NCBI GenBank assembly: GCA_004292955.1
Contig: RDXX01000069.1
Coordinates: forward strand, 1 to 36,338
DNA length: 36,338 nt
Source of the DNA: Oscillatoriales cyanobacterium
Lineage (GTDB): Bacteria > Cyanobacteriota > Cyanobacteriia > Cyanobacteriales > Microcoleaceae
Direction of reading: 5' to 3'
Positions 8,391-17,411 of this stretch are shown here, one piece after another (position 1 is the stretch's first letter; each line of letters starts with the position of its first letter). Below the pieces are notes generated by a model. It was not told the DNA's origin. It saw only the letters and a program-made list of their open reading frames with translations, and ran no database searches. Position numbers and translations under genes: made by a program.

Positions 8391-9068
8391 ATGCTGAGAC
8401 TTATCACCGACTTTGACGGCCCGATTATGGACGTGTCCGATCGCTATTACGGAGTTTACCAGCAGTGTCTGGCCGAGACTCAGCGTGAGGGCCAAACAGT
8501 GCACGAACTCCCAAAAGCCGAGTTTTGGGACATGAAGCGGGCGCGGGTTCCCGAAACCGAAATCGGCATTCTCTCAGGATTAGACGCAGCCCAAGCCCTC
8601 GAATTTGCCCAGAAACGGCGTCAAACTGTCCACACGCTGCCGTTCCTGATTTACGATAAACCAGCCCCTGGAGCCGTGGAAACCCTGGAAAAGGTGCAGC
8701 GCGCTGGAATAGACTTGGCGGTGATGACTATGCGTCGCGTCAGGGAACTAGACGAGGCTTTCAACCGCTGCAATTTAGGGCATTTTTTCCCAGAAAACCG
8801 TCGCTATTGCCTCCCCAACGATTATGTCAAAACCGGGGATGTCAAAGATAAGCCCCTGCTGATGGCAAAAGCTCTCGCCGAACTGCCGCCTGCTTCTGAG
8901 CTTTGGATGGTGGGGGATACGGAGGCGGATATTATAGCAGCAAAAACTCACGGTGTCAAGGTAATTGGTGTTTTGTGCGGCATTCGCGATCGCACCCAAC
9001 TAGAAATGCACCAACCGGATTTAATTGCTAACAATTTGAGCGAAGCTGTTGAGATTATTTTAGGATAG
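8391..9068 (+). CDS. HAD-superfamily hydrolase (phosphatase-like)
   Basis: A 225-aa soluble HAD enzyme. Motif I is TDFDGPIMD, with the nucleophile D7 and acid/base D9. Motif II is the threonine in LAVMTMRR, motif III the lysine region KDKPLLMAKA, and motif IV the acidic pair in MVGDTEADIIAA. A helical cap lies between motifs I and II, as in phosphoglycolate-phosphatase and beta-phosphoglucomutase relatives. The substrate cannot be set from sequence; an intracellular phosphate ester is likely. I start at the ATG at 8391 because it places motif I at residue 6, and the alternative TTG ten codons upstream adds an unlike-family tail. Downstream are simple repeats. Confidence 0.88.
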   Translation: MLRLITDFDGPIMDVSDRYYGVYQQCLAETQREGQTVHELPKAEFWDMKRARVPETEIGILSGLDAAQALEFAQKRRQTVHTLPFLIYDKPAPGAVETLEKVQRAGIDLAVMTMRRVRELDEAFNRCNLGHFFPENRRYCLPNDYVKTGDVKDKPLLMAKALAELPPASELWMVGDTEADIIAAKTHGVKVIGVLCGIRDRTQLEMHQPDLIANNLSEAVEIILG

Positions 9069-9335
9069 TTATTAGTCAGTTGTCAGTTGTCAACAGTTAT
9101 CAATCATTAGTCAACAGTCAATAGTCATTAGTTATTGTTAATTAGTAATTGGTAATTGGTAATTGGTAATTGGTAATTGGTAATTGGTAATTGGTAATTG
9201 GTAATTGGTAATTGGTAACAATCAACTAACTACTAACACCTAAGAGCTACGAACCAACCAATAACAATTAACCAATAACAATAATTAACAACTGCCAACT
9301 GTCAACTGCCAATTGTCAACTGTCAACTGACAACC
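9069..9335. repeat. Heptanucleotide repeats: (TTGTCAG)-type and (TAATTGG)n
   Basis: Starts with degenerate CAGTTGT/CAACAGT units, then a nearly perfect array of TAATTGG from about 9142 to 9217, then degenerate CAACTGT/CAATTGT units up to 9335. The array separates the convergent HAD and CPP1-like genes. I see no ORF or terminator hairpin outside the repeats. Confidence 0.93.
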
Positions 9336-9337
9336 GA

Positions 9338-9949
9338 CTATCGCAGAAAACTGCTGACCAGCCAAAGAATTAAAAACGTAAACAAAGCGATAAATTTCTC
9401 TGTTGTGATAAATGCCGTACTGAGCAAAGGGCCCATAAGACCTCCCAGCACCAAGCCTATAACCAAGCCAGCCACAGTCAGCAGCACAGCCCGACCAAAT
9501 TTTTGTTCCTTGCGATTAAGAAAATAAAGACAAGAGCCGACCCCAAGAGCCAGAGTCAACTGTAGTAAAGAATCGTTAGCCGCTGGATAAATACTCAGTC
9601 CGCCCAATCCCACATAAACTCCAGCCGGCCACAAAATATCGGCTCGACTAGGAGTATCGATCAGGCGCTGCAACCAAGCTGGGCTGCCGGACGGAGCAGA
9701 TGGAGTAAAGCTGGCGGGTGGGGGAGCCACTCGTTCGGGAAAGCGGATGCGTTCGGGTACTTTTATTTTCCCTTCCTGTCGCTGGCGGAGGCGATCCATG
9801 AGGATCGCGTCGTAAGCAACTTCGATCGATTCCAAACGTTTCTTGTCGCCGCTGTGCTGCTCGGCTAGACGGGTGCGGGCCTCTTGCACTTCATCAAAGG
9901 AAGCATCTTCATCGACTTCAAGCAGTTGATAGGGAGTTTGCTCACTCAT
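9338..9949 (-). CDS. CPP1-like family membrane protein (DUF3353, divergent J-like domain)
   Basis: A 203-aa protein. Residues about 5-55 resemble a J domain (TPYQLLEVDEDASFDEVQEART) but lack the HPD tripeptide needed to stimulate Hsp70. A proline-rich linker follows (75-95), then three or four transmembrane helices from about 108 to the C-terminus. This is the layout of CPP1-like proteins; the plant CPP1 stabilises protochlorophyllide oxidoreductase as a holdase chaperone in plastid membranes. A role with photosynthetic membrane proteins is inferred from that family. It ends at the edge of the heptamer repeats. The next gene upstream, pgeF, is on the same strand 181 bases away. Confidence 0.88.
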   Translation of the reverse strand: MSEQTPYQLLEVDEDASFDEVQEARTRLAEQHSGDKKRLESIEVAYDAILMDRLRQRQEGKIKVPERIRFPERVAPPPASFTPSAPSGSPAWLQRLIDTPSRADILWPAGVYVGLGGLSIYPAANDSLLQLTLALGVGSCLYFLNRKEQKFGRAVLLTVAGLVIGLVLGGLMGPLLSTAFITTEKFIALFTFLILWLVSSFLR

Positions 9950-10130
9950 AAAACTTTTTGGTATGCGGAAAACTCAGCGTCTTGAGACCTGAGAGGGCTG
10001 CAACGAAACGAGGCTAGAAGGTAGAAGGCATTCGGCATTCCGAAATAAAAATTTGTCAATCCAAAGATTGTTATTTAGATTGTGATTTTTTAAGCCGGCA
10101 ATCTTAAATTTTACCTTGTGCCGAATGCTT

Positions 10131-11012
10131 TTAGCAGGAACTTGTGTTAGATGTGCTGACAATTCCCGACCACTGGATTTTTTTTAGTCGATCGCGGCGG
10201 TAGGAAAAAAAGCGAGCCGAGTCAGAATAAGTACAGAAAGGAGCGATCGCCACTTGAGAAGAATTAATTCCCAACTGCTGCAATTGCAGAGCATTGCAGA
10301 GGCGAACATCCAACCGTACCTTTCCCGGTTCTGGATCGGTCAACACAGGTGATTCGGGTAGTTGGTGTAAAAATTCCAGAATGCCGTCGGCTGTTGCACC
10401 AACTGCATTCTGAGGAGTAATCGTGGCTCCCAATTGGGCTGCCACTTCCACAGATACCTGGTAAACCTCTCCACCGATCGCCGGCCCGAGAGCAATCTTC
10501 AGATTTTCTAATTGACTGCCTTGTGCCACAAGTTGAGCGATCGCCTCTGGTAATATCTTAGCAGCAGTCCCGCGCCAACCAGCGTGAACGGCGGCCGCGA
10601 GTCCCGTGCCGCTATCAGCAATTAGCGCCGGTACGCAGTCAGCCGAGCAAACCCACAGCGCCTCAAAATCTCGCGATGCTACCAAGCCATCGGCCTGGGC
10701 ATAGGTGGGGGTAGCTGTTTCCGGGTCTAGAGCCACAACTGGGGGCAATAGATCGGTTTTGAGTACGACATTGCCGTGTACCTGTTGGAGACGGTAAACG
10801 GGAGATCCTGGTGCTAAAACTTCCGTGAGATCGATCGGGCCGCGCGGCGAGAAATCGCGAGTAAAAAAGCCGTGAGACCATCGGTCGAGCAAGCTGCAAG
10901 TCAGATAGGGCAAGCCTTCGGCACTCTGCTGCCACTGCCAGCTAATACCGTCAGGTTGTCCGGTACGTTCAGAGTCAGGAAAATTTGTCAAGCGATCGCC
11001 AGCTAAAGCCAT
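10131..11012 (-). CDS. pgeF: Peptidoglycan editing factor PgeF (YfiH/laccase-domain family)
   Basis: A 293-aa soluble metalloprotein of the multicopper-polyphenol-oxidase-like family (DUF152). Family members remove mis-incorporated L-Ser (in place of L-Ala) from muropeptide precursors, and some act on purine nucleosides. The metal-site residues are in place: H79 in QQVHGN, C126 in CSADCVP and H143 in AVHAGWRGTA. The C-terminal CTYSDSARFFSYRRD motif is also typical. The N-terminus has about 30 extra residues before the family core. The 181 bases to the next gene downstream contain only a weak palindrome (GCATTCGGCAT and its complement near 10030 and 10125). Confidence 0.92.
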   Translation of the reverse strand: MALAGDRLTNFPDSERTGQPDGISWQWQQSAEGLPYLTCSLLDRWSHGFFTRDFSPRGPIDLTEVLAPGSPVYRLQQVHGNVVLKTDLLPPVVALDPETATPTYAQADGLVASRDFEALWVCSADCVPALIADSGTGLAAAVHAGWRGTAAKILPEAIAQLVAQGSQLENLKIALGPAIGGEVYQVSVEVAAQLGATITPQNAVGATADGILEFLHQLPESPVLTDPEPGKVRLDVRLCNALQLQQLGINSSQVAIAPFCTYSDSARFFSYRRDRLKKIQWSGIVSTSNTSSC

Positions 11013-11102
11013 GAAACTTATCCTTCCCCAAGTGAGTCATTTCCTTTGTATTTTAGACAATTAACAATTTTGCTACTTAGTTTAAATGGGCGATCGGCAA
11101 AA

Positions 11103-11203
11103 ATTGGGGGAGATGGGGAGATGGGGAGATGGGGAGATGGGGAGATGGGGAGATGGGGAGATGGGGAGATGGGGAGATGGGGAGATGGGGGAGATGGGGG
11201 AGC
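11103..11203. repeat. 8-bp tandem repeat (GGGGAGAT)n
   Basis: About twelve copies of an octamer, near perfect, with two 9-bp units at the right end. It differs from the other tandem arrays of the window, which have periods of 7 or a multiple of 7. The frames open through it encode only a periodic Gly/Glu/Met/Arg/Trp/Asp peptide. From 11204 to 11370 I see nothing assignable. Confidence 0.95.
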
Positions 11204-11370
11204 TTAATTCACAGACACGAACGCCAAAGCGCTATTATCAATGTGGCCGTCACAGGCTAGTTGGCAGTGCAATGATTGGGAGCGGAAAAACCAGGGTATC
11301 GATCGCGAATCGACGCAGCATTCGAGCTGTTCGACGGGAAAAAAAATTGCCTTAAGCCCGTTCAATAGTT

Positions 11371-11497
11371 GACAGTTGACAGTTGACAGTTTGAGAGCGA
11401 CCTCTACCTAGAAGAAAGAGGATTGGAGTAATGAATAGTCTGATTTTCATTTCTCCCGAGCAGGGTTCCGGCTTTCAACCAATTACTTCTGGTAAAA
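11371..11497 (-). repeat. Interspersed ~110-bp repeat, copy E, with heptamer tail
   Basis: Read on the - strand, the body at 11497-11385 contains TTACCAGAAG, ATTGGTTGAAAGCC, GCTCGGGAGAAAT, AGACTATTCATTACTCC and AGGTAGAGGTCGCTCTC. Its tail, 11390-11371, is (CTGTCAA)n. The order and the junction with the heptamer array match copies C and D. The upstream gap towards the M23 gene also has an AAAATCT heptamer run at about 11645-11670. Confidence 0.88.
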
Positions 11498-11722
11498 TCA
11501 GTTAAGTCTGTATAAAGATAAGGATTGCCATACACTTCGATCCAGACCATGCCAAAAAACAGATACTTGCTTTCCGACTCCTGTCGCCAGCAGCCCAAAA
11601 CTTTAGACTAAGATTCCTCCTCCCAGAATTCAAAGCTGCGAGTAAATCTAAAATCTAAAATCTAAAATCTACAATCGACTAATCTTCTTGCGCCCCCCCT
11701 GTTGAGTTGGGAAAAAAAAATC

Positions 11723-13495
11723 GTGAAACCAGTTCCAGACAAGCAAATAACAGCCCATTTGAACACCAAACAGCAAAAAAATCACCCCACAGGCGCCCGG
11801 ACTCGATCGCGCCTTTTGTCCGAACGCTCAATGCTGGTGGGACTAGGTTGCCTTGCCAGTCTGGGACTGCTGAGCAAAGGCATAGTTTGGGCCCAAACTG
11901 AAACTCCGCCAGCAGAACAAGCCGTCCCCGGCGCAGCAGAACTTCAGCCACTATTTGAAGCACCTCTGGCGCCCCCGGAACCCGAAGCCCAAGTGCAGCG
12001 AGAACCAGATCCCGAACCCCAGGCAGAAGTTCGGGCCCCATCGCCAGATTACGTCACCGAACAACCTCCGGCCCAATATTATCTACCGGAACCCGCACTG
12101 ATTCCCTTGCCAGAAGCGACGGCCCAGGAACCTCCTTTTGAAGCACCAGTTAACCCAGAAGCCCGCGCTGGCACCGACCAAACAGACTACAGCGTTGGCG
12201 CTACCAGCCAATACGAAGCGCCTACAACGATCGAGTTTGCAGAAAGATCGACAGGCTGCGAAGGTTCCGTGTCAGCAGGACAAGGAGTTGGCGGTTTGTG
12301 CGGGCCTGCCGCTGTTCCCGAACCCGTGACAGCAGAAGCAGCCCCTCCCAGTTACAGCCCAGAAAGGCCGATCGCCGGAGGGCCCAACTACAACCCGCAA
12401 ACTCCCAGCACAATTGGCCCTTATATTGCCACCCCTCCTTCTCGAAATCTGCCACAAAGCCCCGGGACTGTTCCGAACCTTCCGGGCAATGTTCGGGGAA
12501 CTGTCGCCGGAAATAATAGCGGAAATCCTATCAGTAAAGTAGGTCAGGCCGCTCAACAAGTAGGCAACCAGCTTTGGGGACAGGGCAACCAGTCGGAATC
12601 TGCTTACACACCTCCGGGCTACTCAGCAGACAGCGGATACCCAGCTAACCCCGGATACTCAGCAGATGCTGGATACTCGATTAACACGGCAGCCTACGCC
12701 GCTGGCCCACCCGAACCCAGCATGGGACTAGGGCCAGTGCAAGTCGGCGCGATTAGTGTCAGCAGCGGCAGCAATACAGGTTTTGCTTACTACAATCTCA
12801 CGCCGCGTCCCTTGGGCCGGCCTGGAAATGGCAACACCAGCCTGCTGTTTCCGCTATCGATTGCTGCGGAAATTACTTCACCCTTTGGGTGGCGGACTCA
12901 TCCGGTTATGGGCTACGGTAGGTTTCACACCGGAACGGACTTGGGAGCCCCGATGGGAACGCCCGTACTGGCAGCTTATGCGGGTCAAGTGGCGATCGCC
13001 GATTGGTTGGGCGGCTACGGTTTGACGGTGGTTCTCAACCACAGCAAACAGTCTCAGGAAACTCTCTACGGACACCTTTCAGAACTGTTTGTCAAACCAG
13101 GAGAGTGGGTGAAACAGGGTGATACGATCGGGCGTGTCGGCAGTACAGGAATGTCTACAGGGCCTCACCTCCACTTCGAGGTTCGGCAAATGACTGCTCA
13201 GGGTTGGGTGGCGATCGACCCCGGTGCTCAGCTAGAATTCGCTGTAGCAAAAATGATCGGCACTTTGGAAACCGCCAAAATACCCCAAATGCCAAAATTT
13301 GTGGAAACACAAAGCGCTAGTGCACTCAAGGATTTGGAAAACGATCTGCCCCAGCTTCCACCTCTGCCGCTGGGAATGGACATCGAAGTTCACAACCTCC
13401 AGCCGCCATTCCCAGAATTGTTAAAAACTGACACTTCTGCATCCAAGGATAAAGAAGCCTCCAAACCCAAAATTCAGAAGCAAGCTAGCAGATAG
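11723..13495 (+). CDS. M23 family metallopeptidase (LytM-type peptidoglycan endopeptidase), exported
   Basis: A large exported cell-wall hydrolase or hydrolase-like activator. A hydrophobic segment, MLVGLGCLASLGLLSKGIVWAQ (from 11831), acts as signal peptide or anchor. About 340 residues of Pro/Glu/Ala/Tyr/Gly-rich low-complexity linker follow, then the M23 domain (about 390-500). The zinc ligands are intact: H402 and D406 in HTGTD, and H484 in PHLHFEVR, so it should be catalytically active. The start is uncertain: TTG at 11702, GTG at 11723 (used here) and ATG at 11831 are possible. The GTG keeps a basic N-terminal extension; none has a good ribosome site. It probably cleaves stem-peptide cross-links during growth or division. 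Confidence 0.88.
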   Translation: MKPVPDKQITAHLNTKQQKNHPTGARTRSRLLSERSMLVGLGCLASLGLLSKGIVWAQTETPPAEQAVPGAAELQPLFEAPLAPPEPEAQVQREPDPEPQAEVRAPSPDYVTEQPPAQYYLPEPALIPLPEATAQEPPFEAPVNPEARAGTDQTDYSVGATSQYEAPTTIEFAERSTGCEGSVSAGQGVGGLCGPAAVPEPVTAEAAPPSYSPERPIAGGPNYNPQTPSTIGPYIATPPSRNLPQSPGTVPNLPGNVRGTVAGNNSGNPISKVGQAAQQVGNQLWGQGNQSESAYTPPGYSADSGYPANPGYSADAGYSINTAAYAAGPPEPSMGLGPVQVGAISVSSGSNTGFAYYNLTPRPLGRPGNGNTSLLFPLSIAAEITSPFGWRTHPVMGYGRFHTGTDLGAPMGTPVLAAYAGQVAIADWLGGYGLTVVLNHSKQSQETLYGHLSELFVKPGEWVKQGDTIGRVGSTGMSTGPHLHFEVRQMTAQGWVAIDPGAQLEFAVAKMIGTLETAKIPQMPKFVETQSASALKDLENDLPQLPPLPLGMDIEVHNLQPPFPELLKTDTSASKDKEASKPKIQKQASR

Positions 13496-13508
13496 GTTTT
13501 TTATCAGG

Positions 13509-13646
13509 CAATACGCTTGAGTTAACACTGTTTCTTGCCCGGAGATCCCCCTAAATACCCCTTAAGAAGGGGGACTTTGATCGAGTTCTTGTCCCCCCCC
13601 TTTTTTAGGGGGGTTAGGGTGGATCAGCCTTAACCCAAGCGTATTG
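13509..13646. repeat. 138-bp nested hairpin element
   Basis: The outer arms 13509-13525 (CAATACGCTTGAGTTAA) and 13630-13646 pair with one mismatch. Inside, a second imperfect pair joins the C-rich 13544-13575 to the G-rich 13591-13625 (GATCCCCCTAAA and GGTTAGGGTGGATC sides). This is compatible with a MITE or REP element, or with a very stable bidirectional terminator after the M23 gene. No clear target duplication. Confidence 0.75.
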
Positions 13647-13668
13647 TTTTATAAGCACTCAAAGTACA

Positions 13669-13751
13669 CACTACAAACAATCAAATAGGTTCGTAGTGAG
13701 GACTTTAGTCCGCATCCATAGAAGGACTAAAGTCCTCACTACAAACAATCA
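13669..13751. repeat. Hairpin with 19-bp perfect arms, between 15-bp direct repeats
   Basis: 13693-13711 (GTAGTGAGGACTTTAGTCC) is exactly complementary to 13724-13742, with a 12-base loop. The 15-mer CACTACAAACAATCA occurs at 13669-13683 and again at 13737-13751, overlapping the right arm. This suggests a repeated or partly deleted second unit, or insertion next to a similar element. It lies just upstream of the GT-C-like gene. Confidence 0.85.
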
Positions 13752-13788
13752 GCAAGAGCCTCCCATAAAAATTGGTAAATAGTAGCTT

Positions 13789-16197
13789 ATGCTAATAGCG
13801 CAGTATTTGTGGGAATTAATTTTATTTCTGATTATTATAGTCGGGCCGATTCCCCTAAGCTTGTCTCTAGCCTTCGAGAATCACAAGGAAAACAGTAACT
13901 ATTCATTTCCTCATTTTCTCCTCGTACTTTTGACGGGATGGAGTCTTGCACAAATTTGTATAGGTTTGATTTTAGGAAGTGCCGATCGCCTAAATCTTGC
14001 TGCGGTCATTATAGCAGAAATGCTGATTTGTGCGATCGGCTTAATTCTGATTTATGCCAAAAACCAGAAATCTTTTAGCTTCTCGCAGTGGCAGATTCCC
14101 CAACTCAAGCAACCTCTGATCCCATCCGAACTCCTAATCATTGGTGCCACCGCATTTGCAGGATTTGTGTTGTGGGAAACCCTAGCAACTAAACCCACAA
14201 CAAATTATGACTCATTGTGGTTTCACCTACCTGTAATTGCCAGATGGTATCAAACCCACTCATTTACATTCTTAGATGCCGCCGGAAATTGGATTTTTGA
14301 ACACGAGCAAGCCCGAGTATATCCCTACAATTGGCACGTCTTGTCTGCTTTGTGCGTACTCCCCTTCAAAGAAGATTTTCTCACAGCTTTTCCCATGCTA
14401 ATTGCCTGGGTACTTGAAGGAATTGCAGTCTATCTATTAAGTATAAAATTTGGAGCAACGAGATTTTATGGCATGGCAGCAGCATCTTTAGTATTGACAG
14501 TACCGATGATGCTCAACCAAGTTAACACCATTCACCCAGACTTACCGCTAGCTGCGATATTTACAGTTGCTTTATATTTAGGTTTATCCTATCACAGCAG
14601 CCGATCGCAATCCGAGCTATCCCTATTTTTGGCATCTGTAGGAATGATAGCCGGAATTAAAATCACTGCCCTAGTCTATGCAGCCTCACTTTTAGGAGGA
14701 TTAGCAATATTAGAAATTAAAAGATTCATCGTTAATAAAAATTTTACACCAACTAATTTTAGAATTCGCCACATCAAACCAGTCTTGGTGTGCGGCATAC
14801 TTTGCTGCTTGTTTTTAGGAGGTTTTTGGTATGCGAGAAACTTGCTGCACATCAATTATCCTGTTGGTGATTCCCGCGAGATTAACATTCCCTTACAGCC
14901 TGTTGCCCCACCGTCTCCCGTACCTGGGCCAAAACCTCCCGTACCTGGGCCAAAACCTCCGGTAGCGTCTCCAAAACCTCCGGTAGCGTCACCAAAACCT
15001 CCCGTACCTGGGCCAAAACCTCCGGTAGCGTCACCAAAACCTCCCGTACAGCAGCCAACACCTACCATACCTGCGCCTTCAGCTTCGCCACTTTTGAAGA
15101 TTTGGCAAAGCACTTTAGCCGCTCAATTTAATCCCAGTAATATTTCCCACTGGCAAATGTTCGGCTTGCAAGTCCTCATTAGATTGCAACTGCCATTTCT
15201 GGCGATCGCACTTCAGGTATTAGCAGCACCTCTGGCTGCGATCCAAGGTAAAACCAGAATAATCAATCAAAACAATATCATTTTAACCGTAGTTCTCGCC
15301 AGCACCGGAATTCTGTACGTCATTACACCTTACACCTCCGGGACTGCCGGAGAGGCGATCGGTCAACTCAGTCCTTTACTCGGTTTTAATCTCAGATACG
15401 GCTTTCCCTTTTTAAGCTTACTGGCGATCGCAGCAGCAGCAACCGCAACTCTGCTCAAAACTCGCAAGCAAGTAATTGTAGCAGTTGTTTTAATTAGCAG
15501 TATTTCCGGCATTATTAGCAACACAATTTTTGACCTAATTAAAAATGCTTCTTTTACCGGAAAGAGTATTGTTTGGGGAAGTTGGTTGATTGACAGATTT
15601 AAATCTCATTTTGCCGAAGCCATCAATCTGGTAATAAAAATATTAGCGCCCCGTTGGCCAGATTTAGGAATATACCCATTGATTTATGTTGGATTACTGC
15701 TACTAGCTGGGATTCTATTTAAGCGCAATCCTAGTTTAATTGGCTTGAAAAATCTACTCGCTAGCTTGAAAAAATCAAGTTACATAATGATAATTTGTGT
15801 CTGCATAGCATTGATGGTAAGTGCTACTTGGGTGGCGAGGGAAAAGCGAGATGTTGCTCGCGCCGAACTGTATCGCGGAATTTACGAATATATTGATAAA
15901 AATACAGTACCCAATGAAAAAATCGGCTTCTTTTTAAGTTACCGCAGCTACCTGTTTTACGGGAAAAATTTGGACAGACAAGTTTTATATGTGCCGTTTA
16001 GAGCCGATCGACTTCCGGCATGGATGGACAACCTCCACAAAAATAACATTAAGATGGTAGGATTCGGGCCCCTGACTGAGATGGACGAATACACCAAACT
16101 AGCTTTATCTTGGCTGACAAGTCCCGAGGGCCCGCTGCAACCAGTTTTCGGCAAAGATTTTAATACTGAGTCGGTACTGTATCGCTTAAAATATTAA
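13789..16197 (+). CDS. GT-C-type polytopic membrane glycosyltransferase-like protein with proline-rich insert
   Basis: An 802-aa protein with many hydrophobic helices. The region TTNYDSLWFHLPVIARW places an aspartate (D141) and surrounding aromatics after the first helices, as in PMT/ArnT-like GT-C enzymes that use lipid-linked sugars; a second acidic site is IHPDLPLAA. No family-specific assignment is possible. Residues about 376-425 are a heptapeptide repeat PPV(PGP/ASP)K, six copies with variations, between transmembrane segments. The start ATG follows no clear ribosome site. The stop is 15 bases from the GT2 gene, so the two probably form a two-gene operon making or exporting a surface glycan; that role is inference. 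Confidence 0.8.
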   Translation: MLIAQYLWELILFLIIIVGPIPLSLSLAFENHKENSNYSFPHFLLVLLTGWSLAQICIGLILGSADRLNLAAVIIAEMLICAIGLILIYAKNQKSFSFSQWQIPQLKQPLIPSELLIIGATAFAGFVLWETLATKPTTNYDSLWFHLPVIARWYQTHSFTFLDAAGNWIFEHEQARVYPYNWHVLSALCVLPFKEDFLTAFPMLIAWVLEGIAVYLLSIKFGATRFYGMAAASLVLTVPMMLNQVNTIHPDLPLAAIFTVALYLGLSYHSSRSQSELSLFLASVGMIAGIKITALVYAASLLGGLAILEIKRFIVNKNFTPTNFRIRHIKPVLVCGILCCLFLGGFWYARNLLHINYPVGDSREINIPLQPVAPPSPVPGPKPPVPGPKPPVASPKPPVASPKPPVPGPKPPVASPKPPVQQPTPTIPAPSASPLLKIWQSTLAAQFNPSNISHWQMFGLQVLIRLQLPFLAIALQVLAAPLAAIQGKTRIINQNNIILTVVLASTGILYVITPYTSGTAGEAIGQLSPLLGFNLRYGFPFLSLLAIAAAATATLLKTRKQVIVAVVLISSISGIISNTIFDLIKNASFTGKSIVWGSWLIDRFKSHFAEAINLVIKILAPRWPDLGIYPLIYVGLLLLAGILFKRNPSLIGLKNLLASLKKSSYIMIICVCIALMVSATWVAREKRDVARAELYRGIYEYIDKNTVPNEKIGFFLSYRSYLFYGKNLDRQVLYVPFRADRLPAWMDNLHKNNIKMVGFGPLTEMDEYTKLALSWLTSPEGPLQPVFGKDFNTESVLYRLKY
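14914..15048. repeat. 21-bp in-frame tandem repeat encoding PPV(PGP/ASP)K
   Basis: The unit CCTCCCGTACCTGGGCCAAAA and the variant CCTCCGGTAGCGTCTCCAAAA alternate. The period is 21 bp, three times the 7-bp period of the intergenic arrays, so length changes preserve the reading frame of the membrane protein. An antisense frame of 85 codons across it is an artefact of the repeat. Confidence 0.93.
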
Positions 16198-16212
16198 AAT
16201 ATATGAGTTAGA

Positions 16213-17130
16213 ATGAACACAACTAAAACTCTATTTTCAATTATAGTTCCGACTTACAATCGCCCCGAGAAATTAGCGCAGTGTCTTCAGTCTTTTGTGG
16301 AACTAGAATATCCGCGCGATAAGTTTCAGGTGATTGTCGTCAACGACAGCACCGAAATATCTGTAGAAAATACAATATCCCCTTTTCAAAATGGGTTAAA
16401 TCTCACACTTTTGACACAACCCAACTCAGGCCCCGCAACGGCGCGAAATACTGGGGCTTTTGCAGCCGAGGGTAAATTTTTAGTGTTTACAGACGATGAC
16501 TGTACTGTGGCGGCAGATTGGCTGCAAAATCTAGAAAAGCGATTTGTGGAAACACCAGACTGTTTGATCGGAGGTCGAACTGTCAACGCGCTGCCGGATA
16601 ATATCTATTCTACTGCCAGCCAGCAACTGATCGATTACCTTTACAGTTATTACAATGCTATTGGCGATCGCGCGCAATTTTTCACTTCTAACAATTTTGC
16701 CCTTCCCGCTGAGGCTTTCCAGAAAATTGGCGGGTTTGACACGACTTTTTCGCTAGCGGCTGGAGAAGATAGGGAATTTTGCTTTCGCTGGCTCAATTTG
16801 GGAGGCCGCGCGGTCTATGCTCCCGAAGTTACAGTCTATCATTCCCACGCACTAACTCTGCGGAAATTTTGGCGGCAGCAATTCAATTACGGTAGAGGTG
16901 CTTTTTTGTTTGGGGAAATTATCTCGAAAAGTGGGGCTAAGGGGAAACGGCAACATCCGTCATTTTATCTGAATTTGCTAACTTATCCATTTTCCCAGGG
17001 ATCGGGTATTCAAAAGCTATTAATTGCTGCTTTGTTTTTGGTTTCTCAGGCGGGAATTGCGGCGGGGTTGTTTTGGGAGAAAAATGTTTTTGTTGAGAAA
17101 GAGTTTGTCGATAGGGGGCGTCAGTTTTGA
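16213..17130 (+). CDS. Family 2 glycosyltransferase
   Basis: A 305-aa GT-A fold enzyme. The N-terminal nucleotide-sugar site is FSIIVPTYNRPEKLAQCLQS, followed by VIVVNDST. The metal-binding acidic motif is DDD (residues 94-96, TDDDCTVAADWL). The acceptor-side motif is GGFDTTFSLAAGEDREFCFRW, with the general-base acidic pair ED. A hydrophobic stretch near residues 270-290 could tether it to the inner membrane, and the C-terminal 15 residues are charged. It is placed 15 bases after the GT-C-like gene. Together they may build a lipid-linked or extracellular glycan; donor and acceptor are unknown. Confidence 0.9.
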   Translation: MNTTKTLFSIIVPTYNRPEKLAQCLQSFVELEYPRDKFQVIVVNDSTEISVENTISPFQNGLNLTLLTQPNSGPATARNTGAFAAEGKFLVFTDDDCTVAADWLQNLEKRFVETPDCLIGGRTVNALPDNIYSTASQQLIDYLYSYYNAIGDRAQFFTSNNFALPAEAFQKIGGFDTTFSLAAGEDREFCFRWLNLGGRAVYAPEVTVYHSHALTLRKFWRQQFNYGRGAFLFGEIISKSGAKGKRQHPSFYLNLLTYPFSQGSGIQKLLIAALFLVSQAGIAAGLFWEKNVFVEKEFVDRGRQF

Positions 17131-17142
17131 GCAGATGCAGAC

Positions 17143-17372
17143 GGCGGTTGAAACCGCTTTTGACCTCTTACTCGTAGGCGAAGCCAGCGCGAAGCGCTTA
17201 TGTGGCGAAGCGCCCGTCATCCGAGTAAGAGGTCAAACTACAAAAACGTAGGCGTTAGCCTTCCCGAAGGATAGTCTGCCTCCGCAGACTAAAGAGAATA
17301 ACATAATGTTCGCCGCTCGTTCTTCAACCTGCGGAGGCAGGTTTTGTTTTTATAGACGCGGTTTCAACCGCC
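17143..17372. repeat. 230-bp composite of nested inverted repeats
   Basis: Outer arms: 17143-17157 GGCGGTTGAAACCGC and 17358-17372, exact complements. An inner pair, 17159-17174 and 17222-17237 (TTTGACCTCTTACTCG), is also exact over 16 bases. Two further short hairpins lie at 17273-17290 (AGTCTGC/GCAGACT) and 17327-17342 (ACCTGC/GCAGGT). This appears to be one element inserted into another, or a multi-hairpin structure, between two convergent genes where it may also serve as a terminator. Confidence 0.85.
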
Positions 17373-17411
17373 GGGTATTTTATGATTAAATACTCCGCGT
17401 ACACCCCAAGA

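Noticed and set aside
11086..11355. 89-codon frame with Met-Gly-Arg-Trp-Gly-Asp periodicity
   Set aside because: Produced by the (GGGGAGAT)n octamer, with no domain or non-periodic core.
14856..15113. 85-codon antisense glycine-rich frame
   Set aside because: Mirror image of the proline-rich repeat in the 802-aa protein; codon pattern follows the sense strand.
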